A stretch of DNA of 64,000 nt from Paracoccus sp. N5 (GCF_000371965.1 NZ_AQUO01000002.1:140001-204000), one strand, 5' to 3'; numbered from the stretch's first letter, positions 48,796 through 58,120 are shown. Numbers and translations are program-made. The notes: generated from the letters alone by a model not told the origin.

Positions 48796-50377
48796 CTTGT
48801 GTCTCCTTGAATGCATGTCTGACCTGCTCGCGCAGGATCTGTTTCTGGATCTTGCCGGAGCCGCTGAGCGGCATCGCCTCCAGAAGGTGCAGATGCTTGG
48901 GCAGCTTGTAGCCCGCCAGCATCTGGCGACAGTATGCGCGCAGTTCCTCCAGCCCCAGGCTGGCGCCGGGTCGCAGCACGACCGCCGCGACGACGCTTTC
49001 CCCCCAAACGGGGTCAGGGGCGCCCACTACTGCGGCTTCTGCGATCGCCGGATGGCCGGCCAGAACGCTTTCGACCTCGGCCGGGTAGACGTTCTCGCCG
49101 CCGGAAATGATCATGTCCTTGACCCGGTCGCAGACATACAGAAAGCCGTCCTGGAGATAGCCGACATCGCCGGTCCTGAACCAGCGGCCGGGCAGGAAGG
49201 CCGCGGCGGTGGCTTCGGGCAACTGCCAGTATCCGGCGAACATATGCGGGCCGCGCAGGGCGATCTCGGCCTTCTCGCCTTCGGCGGTGACGACGCCGCC
49301 CTCGGCATCCACAAGCCGGGTTTCCCCCAGCAGCACCGGCCGGCCGGTCGAGCCGATCTTGTCCAGCGCCTGTGCCGGGCGAAGAAAGGAATGAAGCGAG
49401 GTCGCCTCGGTCATGCCATAGGTGTGGGTCACGGGAATGTTGCGATCGGCGCAGATGCGCAGCAATGGCACGGGCGAGGGCGCGCCGCCGACGATATAAA
49501 GCCGCAGCGACGACAGGTCGACGCTGGCAAAATCGGGATGCCGGGTCAGCGCCAGCAGCATGGTGGGCACGCCGAAGGTGATGGTGACGCGATGCGCCTC
49601 GATGGCGGCCAGGAAGGCGCCGGGGTCGAATTGCGACTGGATGACCAGATGCCCGCCCATCATCAGCACGGTCAGCACTTCGGCGAACAGCCCGCCGGCG
49701 TGGAACATCGGCGCGGTGGTCAGCATCACCTCGTCCAGCGAACAGCCGTAGCCCAGGATCCAGTTCAGGTTGTTGGCCCAGACATTGCCATGGGTGATGA
49801 TCGCGCCCTTGGGCTTTCCGGTCGTGCCCGAGGTGTAGAGGATCGTCACCGGATCGTCGGGCAGCACGGGAAAGGGCGGCTGCGGCCTGGCACGGACTGC
49901 CTCGTCGAAGCTGGTCCAGCCACGGCGATCCGCCATCGCGCCGTCGCTTGCGGCCAGCGCGATATAGCCGGCGGTGCACAGCGAGTCGCGCAGCGCCTCG
50001 ATCACATCCTCGAATTCCGGCCCGACCAGAAGCTGCGAGATCCCGGCGTCATTGATGACATAGGTCAGCTCGGCCGGGGCGAGGCGGAAATTGACCGGAA
50101 CGAAGATCGCCCCGATCCGCGCGGCCGCCAGCAGGGCGATCAGCACCTCGGGGCAGTTGAAGGCCAGGATGCCGACCCGGTCCCCCTTGCCGATGCCAAG
50201 CTGGGACCAATAACCCGCCAGCCCGTCGACCTTGGCCTTCAGATCGCCATAGCTGAGCGTTCGGTCCTGATGGGTGATGGCCTTGCGTGGCTGCGCATCC
50301 CGGCAACGCCGATCGAACCAATGCGTGATGCTCGGCGCCCCGGTCATTGCGGTTGCGGTGAAGCAATCCTCGGCCAC
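48785..50377 (-). CDS. AMP-forming acyl-CoA synthetase
   Basis: 530 residues from a GTG at 50377 with AAGGAGAA upstream. Motifs: ILYTSGTTGKPKGAIITHGN, HTYGMTEATSLHSF, WFRTGDVGYLQDGFLYVCDR, KDMIISGGENVYPAEVESVL, LSGSGKIQKQIL. It resembles FadD/LcfB-type or 3-methylmercaptopropionyl-CoA ligase (DmdB)-type enzymes. It overlaps the hydratase gene that follows. Confidence 0.9.
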   Translation of the reverse strand: MAEDCFTATAMTGAPSITHWFDRRCRDAQPRKAITHQDRTLSYGDLKAKVDGLAGYWSQLGIGKGDRVGILAFNCPEVLIALLAAARIGAIFVPVNFRLAPAELTYVINDAGISQLLVGPEFEDVIEALRDSLCTAGYIALAASDGAMADRRGWTSFDEAVRARPQPPFPVLPDDPVTILYTSGTTGKPKGAIITHGNVWANNLNWILGYGCSLDEVMLTTAPMFHAGGLFAEVLTVLMMGGHLVIQSQFDPGAFLAAIEAHRVTITFGVPTMLLALTRHPDFASVDLSSLRLYIVGGAPSPVPLLRICADRNIPVTHTYGMTEATSLHSFLRPAQALDKIGSTGRPVLLGETRLVDAEGGVVTAEGEKAEIALRGPHMFAGYWQLPEATAAAFLPGRWFRTGDVGYLQDGFLYVCDRVKDMIISGGENVYPAEVESVLAGHPAIAEAAVVGAPDPVWGESVVAAVVLRPGASLGLEELRAYCRQMLAGYKLPKHLHLLEAMPLSGSGKIQKQILREQVRHAFKETQDDQ

Positions 50378-50620
50378 TGCTCATTCTCCTTCGCGCATTC
50401 GTCTTGCGTCGGCGAAGGAAAGCGCAGGTCCGGCGGACCATGGACCACCCGAAAGAAGGGGCTGGAGGTTTTTGTTGACCGAAACGACGCCCGCGGCGGG
50501 CTTTTCTGCTCCAGTCCCAGAAAAAGCCGGCAATGTCGGGACCGTCAAAGACGCACCGGAGCCGGGCGGCAAGCAAGGCGCCGCAAGGCCCGGCCTTCCG
50601 CGCCGGGCCTTGCCGGTCGG
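50378..50620. other. gap between TRAP transporter end and acyl-CoA synthetase start
   Basis: 243 bases. It contains the terminator hairpin described below and a GC-rich dyad followed by TTTT at about 50490-50505. No gene or known operator seen. Confidence 0.4.
50584..50612 (-). terminator. hairpin after dctM
   Basis: CAAGGCCCGG (50584-50593), a 9-base loop, CCGGGCCTTG (50603-50612): perfect 10-bp arms starting 9 bases after the dctM stop on the minus strand. Confidence 0.7.
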
Positions 50621-51913
50621 TCAGAACAGCAGTCGTGGCAGAAACAGGCTGATCGCCGGGAAGATCGCCAGGATGAAGATGCGGATGATGTTGGCTGTGG
50701 CGAAGGGGGCGACGCCCCTGATGATCGCGGTCAGCGGCACCTCGCGCGCGATCGAGCGGACCACGAACAGGTTCACCCCGACCGGCGGCGCGATCATCCC
50801 CAGTTCGCACAGCACCACCACCAGCACCCCGAACCAGACCGGGTCGTAGCCCAGCCCGGTGACGATGGGAAAGAACAGCGGCACGGTCAGCAGGATCATC
50901 GACAGCTCCTCCATCAGCGCGCCCAGCACGATGTAGATCGCGCAGATCAGCAGCACCACACCCACAGGCGGCAGGCCGGAGTCGTTGACGAAGCGCAGCA
51001 GACCGTCATGCGCGCCGGTATAGTTCAGGAATTCGGTGAAGACCGAGGCCCCGATCAGCATTGCGATCAGCATGGCCGAGGTCAGCGCCGAATCGACCAG
51101 GATGTCGTGGAGCGTTCTCCAGCTCAGCCGGCCCATCGACCATGCCAGCAGGAAGGCACCGAAGGCGCCGATCCCCGATGCCTCGGCCGCGGTGAAGAAC
51201 CCGCCATAGATTCCGCCGATCACCAGCACGAACAGCGCGCAGATCGACCAGATCCGCTTGAGGGACAGGATTCTCTCGCTTCGCTCGGCACGTTCGGCCA
51301 CGGGTGCGCTTTCAGGCCGCCGCCAGACCGTCCAGCGCACCGCCAGCACATAGCCCAGCATTCCCAGCATGCCGGGAACGAAGCCCGCGACGTAAAGCAT
51401 GCCGATATGGGTTTCCGTCAGGATGCCGTAGATCACCAGCATGATCGAGGGCGGGATGATGATGCCCAGCGTCGCCCCCGCCGCGACCGAGGCGGTGCTC
51501 AGCCCGTCGGCGTAATGGTATTTCCGCATCGAGGGCAGCGCCACCTTGCCTATGGTGACCACCGTCGCCACGCTGGAGCCGCAGACGGCCGCGAAACCGC
51601 CGCAGGACATCACCGTGGCCGTCGCCAGCCCGCCGCGCCGGTGCCCGAACCAAGCCTGCGCGGCGCGATACAGGTCGCCGGAAATCCCGGCCCCGGCGAC
51701 GAAATTGCCCATCAGGATGAACAGCGGAATGACCACCAGCCCATAGGACATGGTGCTTTCCCGCGCCATCAGCGCCAGCATGGCGCCCGCCTGGTTCCAG
51801 CCGACGATATAGCCGAAGCCGACATAGCCGGTGACGCCCAGGGCGATGGCGATGGGCACCCGCAGGAAGATCAGCAGCAGCGAGACGACGAAACCGATAC
51901 CGGCAAGCAACAT
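50621..51913 (-). CDS. dctM: TRAP transporter large permease (DctM)
   Basis: 430 residues from the ATG at 51913; the frame extends upstream but only as a shadow. Twelve-helix DctM protein: VVIPLFILMGNFVAGAGISG, GGFAAVCGSSVATVVTIGKV, AAGATLGIIIPPSIMLVIYG, FFTAAEASGIGAFGAF and EELSMILLTVPLFFPIVTGL. It uses the ion gradient to import carboxylates together with DctQ and normally a DctP binding protein. No DctP gene is nearby. Confidence 0.92.
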   Translation of the reverse strand: MLLAGIGFVVSLLLIFLRVPIAIALGVTGYVGFGYIVGWNQAGAMLALMARESTMSYGLVVIPLFILMGNFVAGAGISGDLYRAAQAWFGHRRGGLATATVMSCGGFAAVCGSSVATVVTIGKVALPSMRKYHYADGLSTASVAAGATLGIIIPPSIMLVIYGILTETHIGMLYVAGFVPGMLGMLGYVLAVRWTVWRRPESAPVAERAERSERILSLKRIWSICALFVLVIGGIYGGFFTAAEASGIGAFGAFLLAWSMGRLSWRTLHDILVDSALTSAMLIAMLIGASVFTEFLNYTGAHDGLLRFVNDSGLPPVGVVLLICAIYIVLGALMEELSMILLTVPLFFPIVTGLGYDPVWFGVLVVVLCELGMIAPPVGVNLFVVRSIAREVPLTAIIRGVAPFATANIIRIFILAIFPAISLFLPRLLF

Positions 51914-51935
51914 GGACCTATCCGCTCCTTGATCT

Positions 51936-52436
51936 TCAGAGAATGCTGTTTTCGGGTTTCGGTGCCTTGGGTTGCGCCCGCAGCACGCCCGGCAGGTTGC
52001 GGAGCGGCGCCAGGAAGCAGAGCGCACCGAAGCCCGCCAGCACAGCGACCAGGTAGAGCACCGGCGCAATCCCGATCCCCAGGCTGGCCGTCACGTCGTG
52101 ATAGCGCGCCGAGCGTCCCGCCATCAGCCACATCCGCCAGGCGATCAGCCCGAAAAACCCGCAACCCAGCCCCGCCGTCAGCACCAGTTGCAGCGCATCG
52201 AGAACCCGGCTCTGGAAGACGTCGGCGATATCGGCGACGATATGGCGCTGCTGTATCGCGACGATGGGAAACAGCAGGAAGCTGAGGGTGGCCAGCCCGA
52301 TCTCGGTCAGTTCGGTCGCGCCGCGAATGGGCTGGTTCAGGATATTGCGCCCGATCACGTCGAACAGCGTCAGCAGCATCAACGCAAAGACCAGCACGGC
52401 CGCGGCCGTGGTGACGGCCCCTTGGAAAAAGCGCAT
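51936..52436 (-). CDS. dctQ: TRAP transporter small permease (DctQ)
   Basis: 166 residues with four transmembrane helices and the DctQ signature FDVIGRNILNQPIRGATELT. It lies 22 bases upstream of dctM. The binding protein upstream (52645-53826) is of the Liv/HAAT type, not DctP. A MarR-like motif is found at 52505-52518. Confidence 0.87.
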   Translation of the reverse strand: MRFFQGAVTTAAAVLVFALMLLTLFDVIGRNILNQPIRGATELTEIGLATLSFLLFPIVAIQQRHIVADIADVFQSRVLDALQLVLTAGLGCGFFGLIAWRMWLMAGRSARYHDVTASLGIGIAPVLYLVAVLAGFGALCFLAPLRNLPGVLRAQPKAPKPENSIL

Positions 52437-52504
52437 TCTACCCCCCTTGATCGCGATCCCGCCGCGAGGGGGAATCGGATTCCCCGCCTTTCATGGGCAA
52501 GGAA

Positions 52505-52518
52505 ATTATTAAGCATAT
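52505..52518 (-). promoter_or_regulatory. MarR-regulon-like motif upstream of dctQ
   Basis: Minus strand ATATGCTTAATAAT, about 10 of 14 positions of the shared motif, in an AT-rich stretch 69 bases upstream of dctQ. Confidence 0.35.
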
Positions 52519-52644
52519 TGTCAGCAAGCACAACGAGTCCGTCAAGATATTTCCATCCGGCGGATGACGGCGGCACGGGCCGCACTTGCGCGTAGGGCCT
52601 GCCGTGAAAAGGAACGCCCCCGCGTTTCCGCAGGGGCGTTGGGT

Positions 52645-53826
52645 TCACATCTTGCACTCCGGCGAGGGCGGCGGCATGTAGTCCTCGGCCGGGATGATGG
52701 TCCTGACCTTGTAATCCACCGCTTTGCCGCTGTCGGGGCTGCCCGCCACCACCTCGGCAAAGATATAGGGGCGGGTCAGCTGGTGGTCCTGCGCCCGCAT
52801 CTCCAGCGGGCCGACCGGGCTTTCGATCACCAGGCCTTCCAGCGCCTTGGACACCGCCGAGGCGTCTTCTGTGCCGGCCTTGTTCATCGCCTGCGAGAGC
52901 GCGATCATCGAGGTATACATATCGAACGCCACATCGTCCGGCTCGTGCCCCGCGATTTTCGCAAAAGCGTCGGCGAACTTGCGCGGCTTCTCGCTCTCGA
53001 CCTGCGGGATATAGGTGACGTTCTGGATGACGCCGAGCGCAGCCTCACCCATCGCCGGCAGCACGGCCGGAATGGCGAAGTTGTTGCCCAGCACGACCTC
53101 GTATTTGTCCAGCAGGCCGAATTGCTGCTGCTGCTTGGCGAAGGTCACGCCATCCGCGCCATAGACGATCGCCAGCAGCCCCTTGGCCGGTTCCTGGTTC
53201 AGCTGCGTGACATAGGTGCCGAAATCGGCGCTGGGCACCGGGGTGAAAAGCTGCGTCCTGACCTCGCCGCCCAGGTCCTGCACGTCCTTGGCAAAGGAAT
53301 CCGCGTTGTCGTGGCCCGAGGTGGTGTCGCCCGCGATGATGTCCCAGGATTCCACCGGGTTTTGCTTCAGGAACGCCTTGTAGCTGGCCCCCAGCATCGC
53401 GCTGGACGCCTTGACCCGGAAATAGTTCTGGTTGCAGCGCGTGCCCGCCGCCGAGAGCGGGTCGATGATGATGGTATCCAGCGCGGTGGCCCGGCCCGCG
53501 ATCGCCAGCGCCACGGCGGTGGGGATCATGCCGGTGATGGCCGCGACCTTGTCGTTCTTGACCAGGCGCGTGGCCGTCTGCAGGGCGGTCTCGGGCGTGC
53601 CGGAATAGGTCATCGAGACCAGTTCCACCGGACGGCCGTTGATGCCGCCGGCCTCGTTGATCTCGGCCACCGCTGTTTCCAGCCCGGCGACGGAATATTG
53701 ATGGAAGGCGGCCAGCGGGCCGCTGTCGATCATCAGCGCCCCGATCTTGACCGTCTCCTGCGCCCAGGCCGCCCCGGCTGCCGCCGAAAGCGCCGCCGCC
53801 GACAGGGCGGCAACTGCAAGTTTCAT
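52645..53826 (-). CDS. Liv-type periplasmic binding protein without its own permease genes (second copy)
   Basis: 393 residues from the ATG at 53826 with AGGAGGAG upstream. Signal peptide MKLAVAALSAAALSAAAGAA followed by WAQ, then VKIGALMIDSGPLAAFHQYS, INEAGGINGRPVELVSMTYS. Paralogue of 45515-46714. It lies 208 bases upstream of dctQM in the same direction, the place where dctP would be expected. Confidence 0.88.
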   Translation of the reverse strand: MKLAVAALSAAALSAAAGAAWAQETVKIGALMIDSGPLAAFHQYSVAGLETAVAEINEAGGINGRPVELVSMTYSGTPETALQTATRLVKNDKVAAITGMIPTAVALAIAGRATALDTIIIDPLSAAGTRCNQNYFRVKASSAMLGASYKAFLKQNPVESWDIIAGDTTSGHDNADSFAKDVQDLGGEVRTQLFTPVPSADFGTYVTQLNQEPAKGLLAIVYGADGVTFAKQQQQFGLLDKYEVVLGNNFAIPAVLPAMGEAALGVIQNVTYIPQVESEKPRKFADAFAKIAGHEPDDVAFDMYTSMIALSQAMNKAGTEDASAVSKALEGLVIESPVGPLEMRAQDHQLTRPYIFAEVVAGSPDSGKAVDYKVRTIIPAEDYMPPPSPECKM

Positions 53827-53979
53827 CCCGTTCTCCTCCTCTGGAACATCAGATATCGTGACCTCCCCACGCTTGGCGCTGTGCTTCCGCCAAGGGTGCA
53901 CCCGGTATGTCTTCCGCAAGCAGCGCCCGGCGGTGCGGGGGATTCTGGCAGCCGAGGCCCATGTCCCGGTTGTCCAGGT

Positions 53980-54855
53980 TCAGCCCTCCCTCAGCGCGGC
54001 ATAGCCGCCACGGATCACCTTGGCCTGCCGGGCGGGCACGTCGGCCTGGAACCGGACATGCCCTCCCTCGGTCCACAGGCTGACGACCAGGCGGTCGCCG
54101 CCATAGACCGGCGCGGTGAAGCGGGCGCCGATGCGGGCAAGGCGCGCGCCGTCGCCATTCGCCGCCGCCAGCAGCACCGCCTGGCAGCAAAAGCCGAAGG
54201 TGGACAGCCCGTGCAGGATCGGACGGTCGAATCCGGCCTGCCTTGCAGCCTCGGGATCGACATGGATCGCGACAAGGTCGCCCGACAGCCGATAGATCAG
54301 CGGAGTGGCCGGGTCGATGTCGAAGACGAACTGCCGGTCCGGCTCCCGTTCGGGCATGGCCGCCAGGGCCGCCAGGTCCACCCGGCCCCGGCCGGGGGCA
54401 GGCCCGCCAAAGCCGCCATCGGCGCGCGCGAATTCGATGCGGCGCAGTTCGGCCAGCACTTCGCCCGCAGTTGTCTCGATCCGGCGATCCATGACCAGCA
54501 GCGCCCCGCGCTCCGCGCCCAGGTCGAAAACCTCGCTGAAGCGGGTGTGGCAGCGGACCTCGCCCGAGACCGGCAGCGGTCGGTGCAGGACCAGATGCTC
54601 TTCGCCATGCAGCAATCCGCTTGTCGTCAGGCCAAGCCGGGGATCGCTGCTCCAATCGGTATTCTCGCCCAGGACCGAAGCGAAGCTGGGCGAGACCCGC
54701 AGATCCTTTTCATAGACATGACGCAGCAGGTCCGGGTCCAGCGGATCGCGGCCGAATCCGGTGCCGAGGGCATAAAGGATGCAATCCCTGGAGCCATAGC
54801 TCTGCCGCCCTTCTGGAAAGGCATAGTCCAGAATGTCGGGATAGCGGATCGGCAT
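53980..54855 (-). CDS. double hot-dog (MaoC/FAS1-like) enoyl-CoA hydratase
   Basis: 291 residues, the size of the (R)-specific hydratase 2 domain of peroxisomal MFE-2. N-terminal hot-dog: VYEKDLRVSPSFASVLG. C-terminal hot-dog with the hydratase 2 motif in the form YRLSGDLVAIHVDPEAARQA followed by GFDRPILHGLSTFGF, keeping the catalytic Asp and His of the usual GDxNPLHxDP, although the Asn is replaced by Val. It should hydrate 2-enoyl-CoA to the (R)-3-hydroxy product. It stands between a binding protein and an acyl-CoA dehydrogenase gene. Confidence 0.87.
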   Translation of the reverse strand: MPIRYPDILDYAFPEGRQSYGSRDCILYALGTGFGRDPLDPDLLRHVYEKDLRVSPSFASVLGENTDWSSDPRLGLTTSGLLHGEEHLVLHRPLPVSGEVRCHTRFSEVFDLGAERGALLVMDRRIETTAGEVLAELRRIEFARADGGFGGPAPGRGRVDLAALAAMPEREPDRQFVFDIDPATPLIYRLSGDLVAIHVDPEAARQAGFDRPILHGLSTFGFCCQAVLLAAANGDGARLARIGARFTAPVYGGDRLVVSLWTEGGHVRFQADVPARQAKVIRGGYAALREG

Positions 54856-54972
54856 TCGGCATCCACTCCACAGTTGGCGGCGGGCGGGAAGATTTGTTTC
54901 GGAAGCGTATCGTATCCGTAATTATCATTCTGTCAATTGCGGGATGCCCGCCTTTGCGGCGGGCCCGGTCGG

Positions 54973-56127
54973 CTAGAGCGCCCGCGAGATCAGTTCGCGC
55001 ATGATCTCGGAGGTGCCGCCATAGATGCGGTGGATGCGCGCATCGGCATACATGCGGCAGATGTCGTATTCGCGCATGAAGCCATAGCCGCCATGCAGCT
55101 GCAGGCACTGATCGACGATCCGGCCCTGCATCTCGGTCAGCCACAGCTTGGCCATCGAGGCCTCGGAAGCGCTCAGCTGGTCATCGACATGCCGCGCGAT
55201 GCACTGGTCGGCGAAGGCCCAGCCGATGGTCAACTCGGTCTTCATGTCCGCCAGCTTGTGGCGGTTGACCTGGAATTCACCGATCGGCTTGCCGAACGCC
55301 TTGCGATCGAATGCATAGGCCAGGGTGATGTCATAGGCGCGCTGTGCCGCTGCCAGGGCCGTGACGCCGATGGTCAGGCGTTCCTGCGGCAGTTCCGACA
55401 TCAGGATGTTCATGCCGCGGCCTTCGGCCCCGAGCAGGTTCCCGACCGGCACGCGCACATCGTCGAAATAGATCTCGGAGGTGTCGGCCGAAAGCTGGCC
55501 CAGCTTGTCGAGGTTGCGGCCGCGGCGGAAGCCCTCGCGGTTGGTCTCGATGACGATCAGGCTCATCGAGCCCGAGCCGCGTTCGGTATTGGTGCGGGTG
55601 ACGGCGATCACGATGTCGCAATGCTGGCCGTTCGAGATGAAGGTCTTTTGCCCGTTGATGACATAATCGTCGCCGTCGCGGACTGCGGTGGTCCGCACGC
55701 CTTGCAGGTCCGAGCCGGTGCCCGGTTCGGTCATGGCGATGGCGCAGACGACCGAGCCGTCCACCATGCCGGGCAGCCAGCGGGCCTTCTGCTCGTGCGT
55801 GCCGTGCTTGATCAGGTAGCCCAGGCAGACATCGGAATGGACCGAGATGTCCGCAGCCGGACCGGCGAAACCGGAATAGGCCATTTCCTCGCAAACGACC
55901 ATGTTCATGCGGAAATCGGCGCCGATGCCGCCATATTCCTCGGGGACGGTCGGGCAGAGCAGGCCGGCCTGGCCGGCCCTGGTCCAGAATTCCCGCGAGA
56001 CAATGCCGGTTTCTTCCCAGCCGGCGAAATTGGGGGCAACCTCGGCCGCGATGAAGCGGCGGACGGTGTCCCGCAACTGCTGGTGTTCGTCGTCATAGAT
56101 CGCGCGATTGGACAGCATCGGCTCCAC
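54973..56127 (-). CDS. acyl-CoA dehydrogenase, LCAD/IVD-like
   Basis: 384 residues from a GTG at 56127 (AGGAG 8 bases upstream; an ATG at 56118 is possible). Signatures: CAIAMTEPGTGSDLQGVRTT, VINGQKTFISNGQHCDIVIA and QCLQLHGGYGFMREYDICRM followed by IYGGTSEIMRELISR. The YEGT Glu is replaced by Gly, but the Glu in LPQERLTIG occupies the position of the catalytic base in isovaleryl- and long-chain acyl-CoA dehydrogenases. It is therefore of a different class from the neighbouring AliB-like enzymes. Confidence 0.92.
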   Translation of the reverse strand: MEPMLSNRAIYDDEHQQLRDTVRRFIAAEVAPNFAGWEETGIVSREFWTRAGQAGLLCPTVPEEYGGIGADFRMNMVVCEEMAYSGFAGPAADISVHSDVCLGYLIKHGTHEQKARWLPGMVDGSVVCAIAMTEPGTGSDLQGVRTTAVRDGDDYVINGQKTFISNGQHCDIVIAVTRTNTERGSGSMSLIVIETNREGFRRGRNLDKLGQLSADTSEIYFDDVRVPVGNLLGAEGRGMNILMSELPQERLTIGVTALAAAQRAYDITLAYAFDRKAFGKPIGEFQVNRHKLADMKTELTIGWAFADQCIARHVDDQLSASEASMAKLWLTEMQGRIVDQCLQLHGGYGFMREYDICRMYADARIHRIYGGTSEIMRELISRAL

Positions 56128-56147
56128 CCTCTGGTCTCCTCAATATA

Positions 56148-56161
56148 GTAATATTGCATAC
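56148..56161. promoter_or_regulatory. weak MarR-regulon-like motif upstream of the acyl-CoA dehydrogenase
   Basis: GTAATATTGCATAC, about 10 of 14 matches, 21 bases upstream of the start at 56127. Confidence 0.3.
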
Positions 56162-56218
56162 CATATGTCTGGCCACGGTAAAGGGGTATTTCACCCCGAC
56201 GCCTCGAAGGACGCGGCG

Positions 56219-57367
56219 TCAATACTGGATCGCGGCGCGGCCGATGCGGCTGCGGGCGATGATCTGCTTCATCACCCCCGCCGTACCATCGCCGATCTGC
56301 AGGCCCAGCACGTCGCGCATGCGCTGCTGATGCGCGCTGTCGGTGACATAGCCATAATGCCCCTCGGTCAGCAGGGCCTGATGGATGGCATCGAAGGCGA
56401 CCTTTGGGCCCAGCCACTTGCACATGGCGGCTTCGGCAGTGTGGTCCCTGCCGGCCTCGCGCAGTTGCAGGGTATGCCAGGCGAGTTGCCGCGCCGCCGC
56501 GACCTGGGTGTCATGGTCGGCCAGCGGCCCCGAGACGTTCTGGAACTGGCCGATCGGCCGGCCGAAAGCCTCGCGCGTCCGGGCATAGGCCCAGGCCTCG
56601 TCCAGCGAGGCCTGGGCGGCGCCGCAGCATTCCAGCGCGATCAGGGCGCGGGAATAGTCGAAGCCCTGCATGACTTGCGAAAAGCCGCCCCCCTCGTCGC
56701 CCAGCATGAATTCGGCCGGCACGACGACATCCTCGAAGAACACCGAGCCGCGCGAGATCTGTCGGCACCCCACGTCGTCAAAGCCGGTCGTGGCGATGCC
56801 CGCCACCCCCTCCGGGATGAAGAAGGCCGAGATCCCGCGCGCTCCGCTGTCGGCCGGGCCGGTGCGGGCAAAGACCAGGTGGATGTCGGCCTCGGTTGCA
56901 AAGGTGATCGATGTCTTTTCGCCGGTCAGCACATAATCCGAACCGCGCTTGCGGGCGCGCAGCTGGATATTGGCGGCATCCGAACCGCCGCGCGGCTCGG
57001 TCAGGCAGATCGACATGATCTTCTCGCCGCGCACCATCTGCGGCACCCATTCCTCGACGATGGGGCGCGGCGCGTGGCGCCGCAGGATCGCGGCATTCAA
57101 CGAGACGTTCACCGGCACTTGGCTGATCGAGAAATCGCCATAGCCCAAGGCCTCGGCCACCAGCCCGACCATGATCGAATCGGCGCCGAGCCCGCCAAGA
57201 TCCTCGGGCAGGTCGGTGCCCAGAAAGCCCAGCTTGCCCAGCTCGCGGATCAGGTCCCGGTCCAGCGCGCCGCGCTGTTCGCGGGCCAGATAGCCTGGCT
57301 GCAGCACTTCGCGCGCGAAGCGCATGGCCATGTCGCGGACGGCGTCCTGTTCTTCCGAGAATAGCAT
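56219..57367 (-). CDS. acyl-CoA dehydrogenase (AliB-like, third paralogue)
   Basis: 382 residues from the ATG at 57367 (MLFSEEQDAV); 42 further upstream codons are open but not ACAD-like. Signatures ICLTEPRGGSDAANIQLRAR, LTGEKTSITFATEADIHLVF and LTEGHYGYVTDSAHQQRMRD followed by IGDGTAGVMKQIIARSR. It carries GYGDFS at the putative Asp base position. It is divergent from the MarR gene, with two MarR-like motifs in between. Confidence 0.9.
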   Translation of the reverse strand: MLFSEEQDAVRDMAMRFAREVLQPGYLAREQRGALDRDLIRELGKLGFLGTDLPEDLGGLGADSIMVGLVAEALGYGDFSISQVPVNVSLNAAILRRHAPRPIVEEWVPQMVRGEKIMSICLTEPRGGSDAANIQLRARKRGSDYVLTGEKTSITFATEADIHLVFARTGPADSGARGISAFFIPEGVAGIATTGFDDVGCRQISRGSVFFEDVVVPAEFMLGDEGGGFSQVMQGFDYSRALIALECCGAAQASLDEAWAYARTREAFGRPIGQFQNVSGPLADHDTQVAAARQLAWHTLQLREAGRDHTAEAAMCKWLGPKVAFDAIHQALLTEGHYGYVTDSAHQQRMRDVLGLQIGDGTAGVMKQIIARSRIGRAAIQY

Positions 57368-57498
57368 TTCCAGAATCCCCCCTTGAAGTCGTGATCCGGC
57401 CGCATCGCGCCCGAAGCCAGACAGAATTAGACGTTTCATGACATTATGCATGCTGACCATATTGTAAACCGTATGTCTATTGGAACTGGTCACTCAAC

Positions 57499-57512
57499 AT
57501 ATGCTTGAGTAT
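57499..57512. promoter_or_regulatory. MarR-regulon-like motif in the marR/acyl-CoA dehydrogenase divergent region
   Basis: ATATGCTTGAGTAT, 12 of 14 positions of the shared motif, 57 bases before the MarR start. A weaker copy lies at about 57446-57459. Confidence 0.5.
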
Positions 57513-57568
57513 TATCGCGCGCAGGAAAACGCCGGTTATCCTCCGGCGACAGGAAACGGAGCATTTGC

Positions 57569-58120
57569 ATGAACGAAAGGATTGCCATGAGCGGCAAGAA
57601 GGCGGCGGTCGCGGACAAGACCGGGCGCGCCACGAACGATCTTCGGATCGGCTACTTCGTGCATGATGTTTCGCGCTTGCGACGCACCTTGTTCGACCAG
57701 AAGATGAAGCCCTTGGGCGTGACGCGCTCGCAATGGTGGGTGCTGGCGCAGCTTGGCCGGTCGGAAAAGACCTTGGGCGAGCAGGGCATGTTGCAGACCG
57801 AGCTGGCCAATGTCCTAGATGTCGGCAAGGTCACGGTCGGCGGCCTGATCGACCGGCTGGAGGCGGGTGGGTTCGTGCGTCGCATGCCGTGCCCGAACGA
57901 CCGTCGCGCGAAAAGAGTGGTCGTGACAGAGGCGGGGCGTGCCACGCTGCGGCAGATGCAAAGCGTCAGTCAAGAACTCAACGCCATGATCCTGAAGGAT
58001 ATCCCGCAGGAATCCATCCATCTGGCGGAAGAGGTCCTGGCGAAGATGAAGACCAATATCATGCAGGAACTGCATGGGAGCAATGGCGGAGAGGATGAGA
58101 TGACGGAGGACGATCTCTAG
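57569..58120 (+). CDS. MarR-family transcriptional regulator
   Basis: 183 residues from the ATG at 57569 (GGAG 7 bases upstream). The winged helix reads TRSQWWVLAQLG, MLQTELANVLDVGKVTVGGL, IDRLEAGGFVRRMPCPNDRR and AKRVVVTEAG, a complete MarR domain with the DxR wing. It is divergent from an acyl-CoA dehydrogenase gene and followed by an enoyl-CoA hydratase. It is the natural reader of the ATAYGCTTGCATAT-like sites in this region; such regulators of CoA catabolism often bind an acyl-CoA. Confidence 0.9.
   Translation: MNERIAMSGKKAAVADKTGRATNDLRIGYFVHDVSRLRRTLFDQKMKPLGVTRSQWWVLAQLGRSEKTLGEQGMLQTELANVLDVGKVTVGGLIDRLEAGGFVRRMPCPNDRRAKRVVVTEAGRATLRQMQSVSQELNAMILKDIPQESIHLAEEVLAKMKTNIMQELHGSNGGEDEMTEDDL

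Noticed and set aside
50485..50505. Plus-strand intrinsic terminator
   Set aside because: A GC dyad followed by TTTT exists, but no plus-strand gene precedes it.
48488..52285. 1265-codon open frame on the plus strand
   Set aside because: Antisense to a hydratase, a synthetase and the TRAP genes, with no domain and typical shadow composition.
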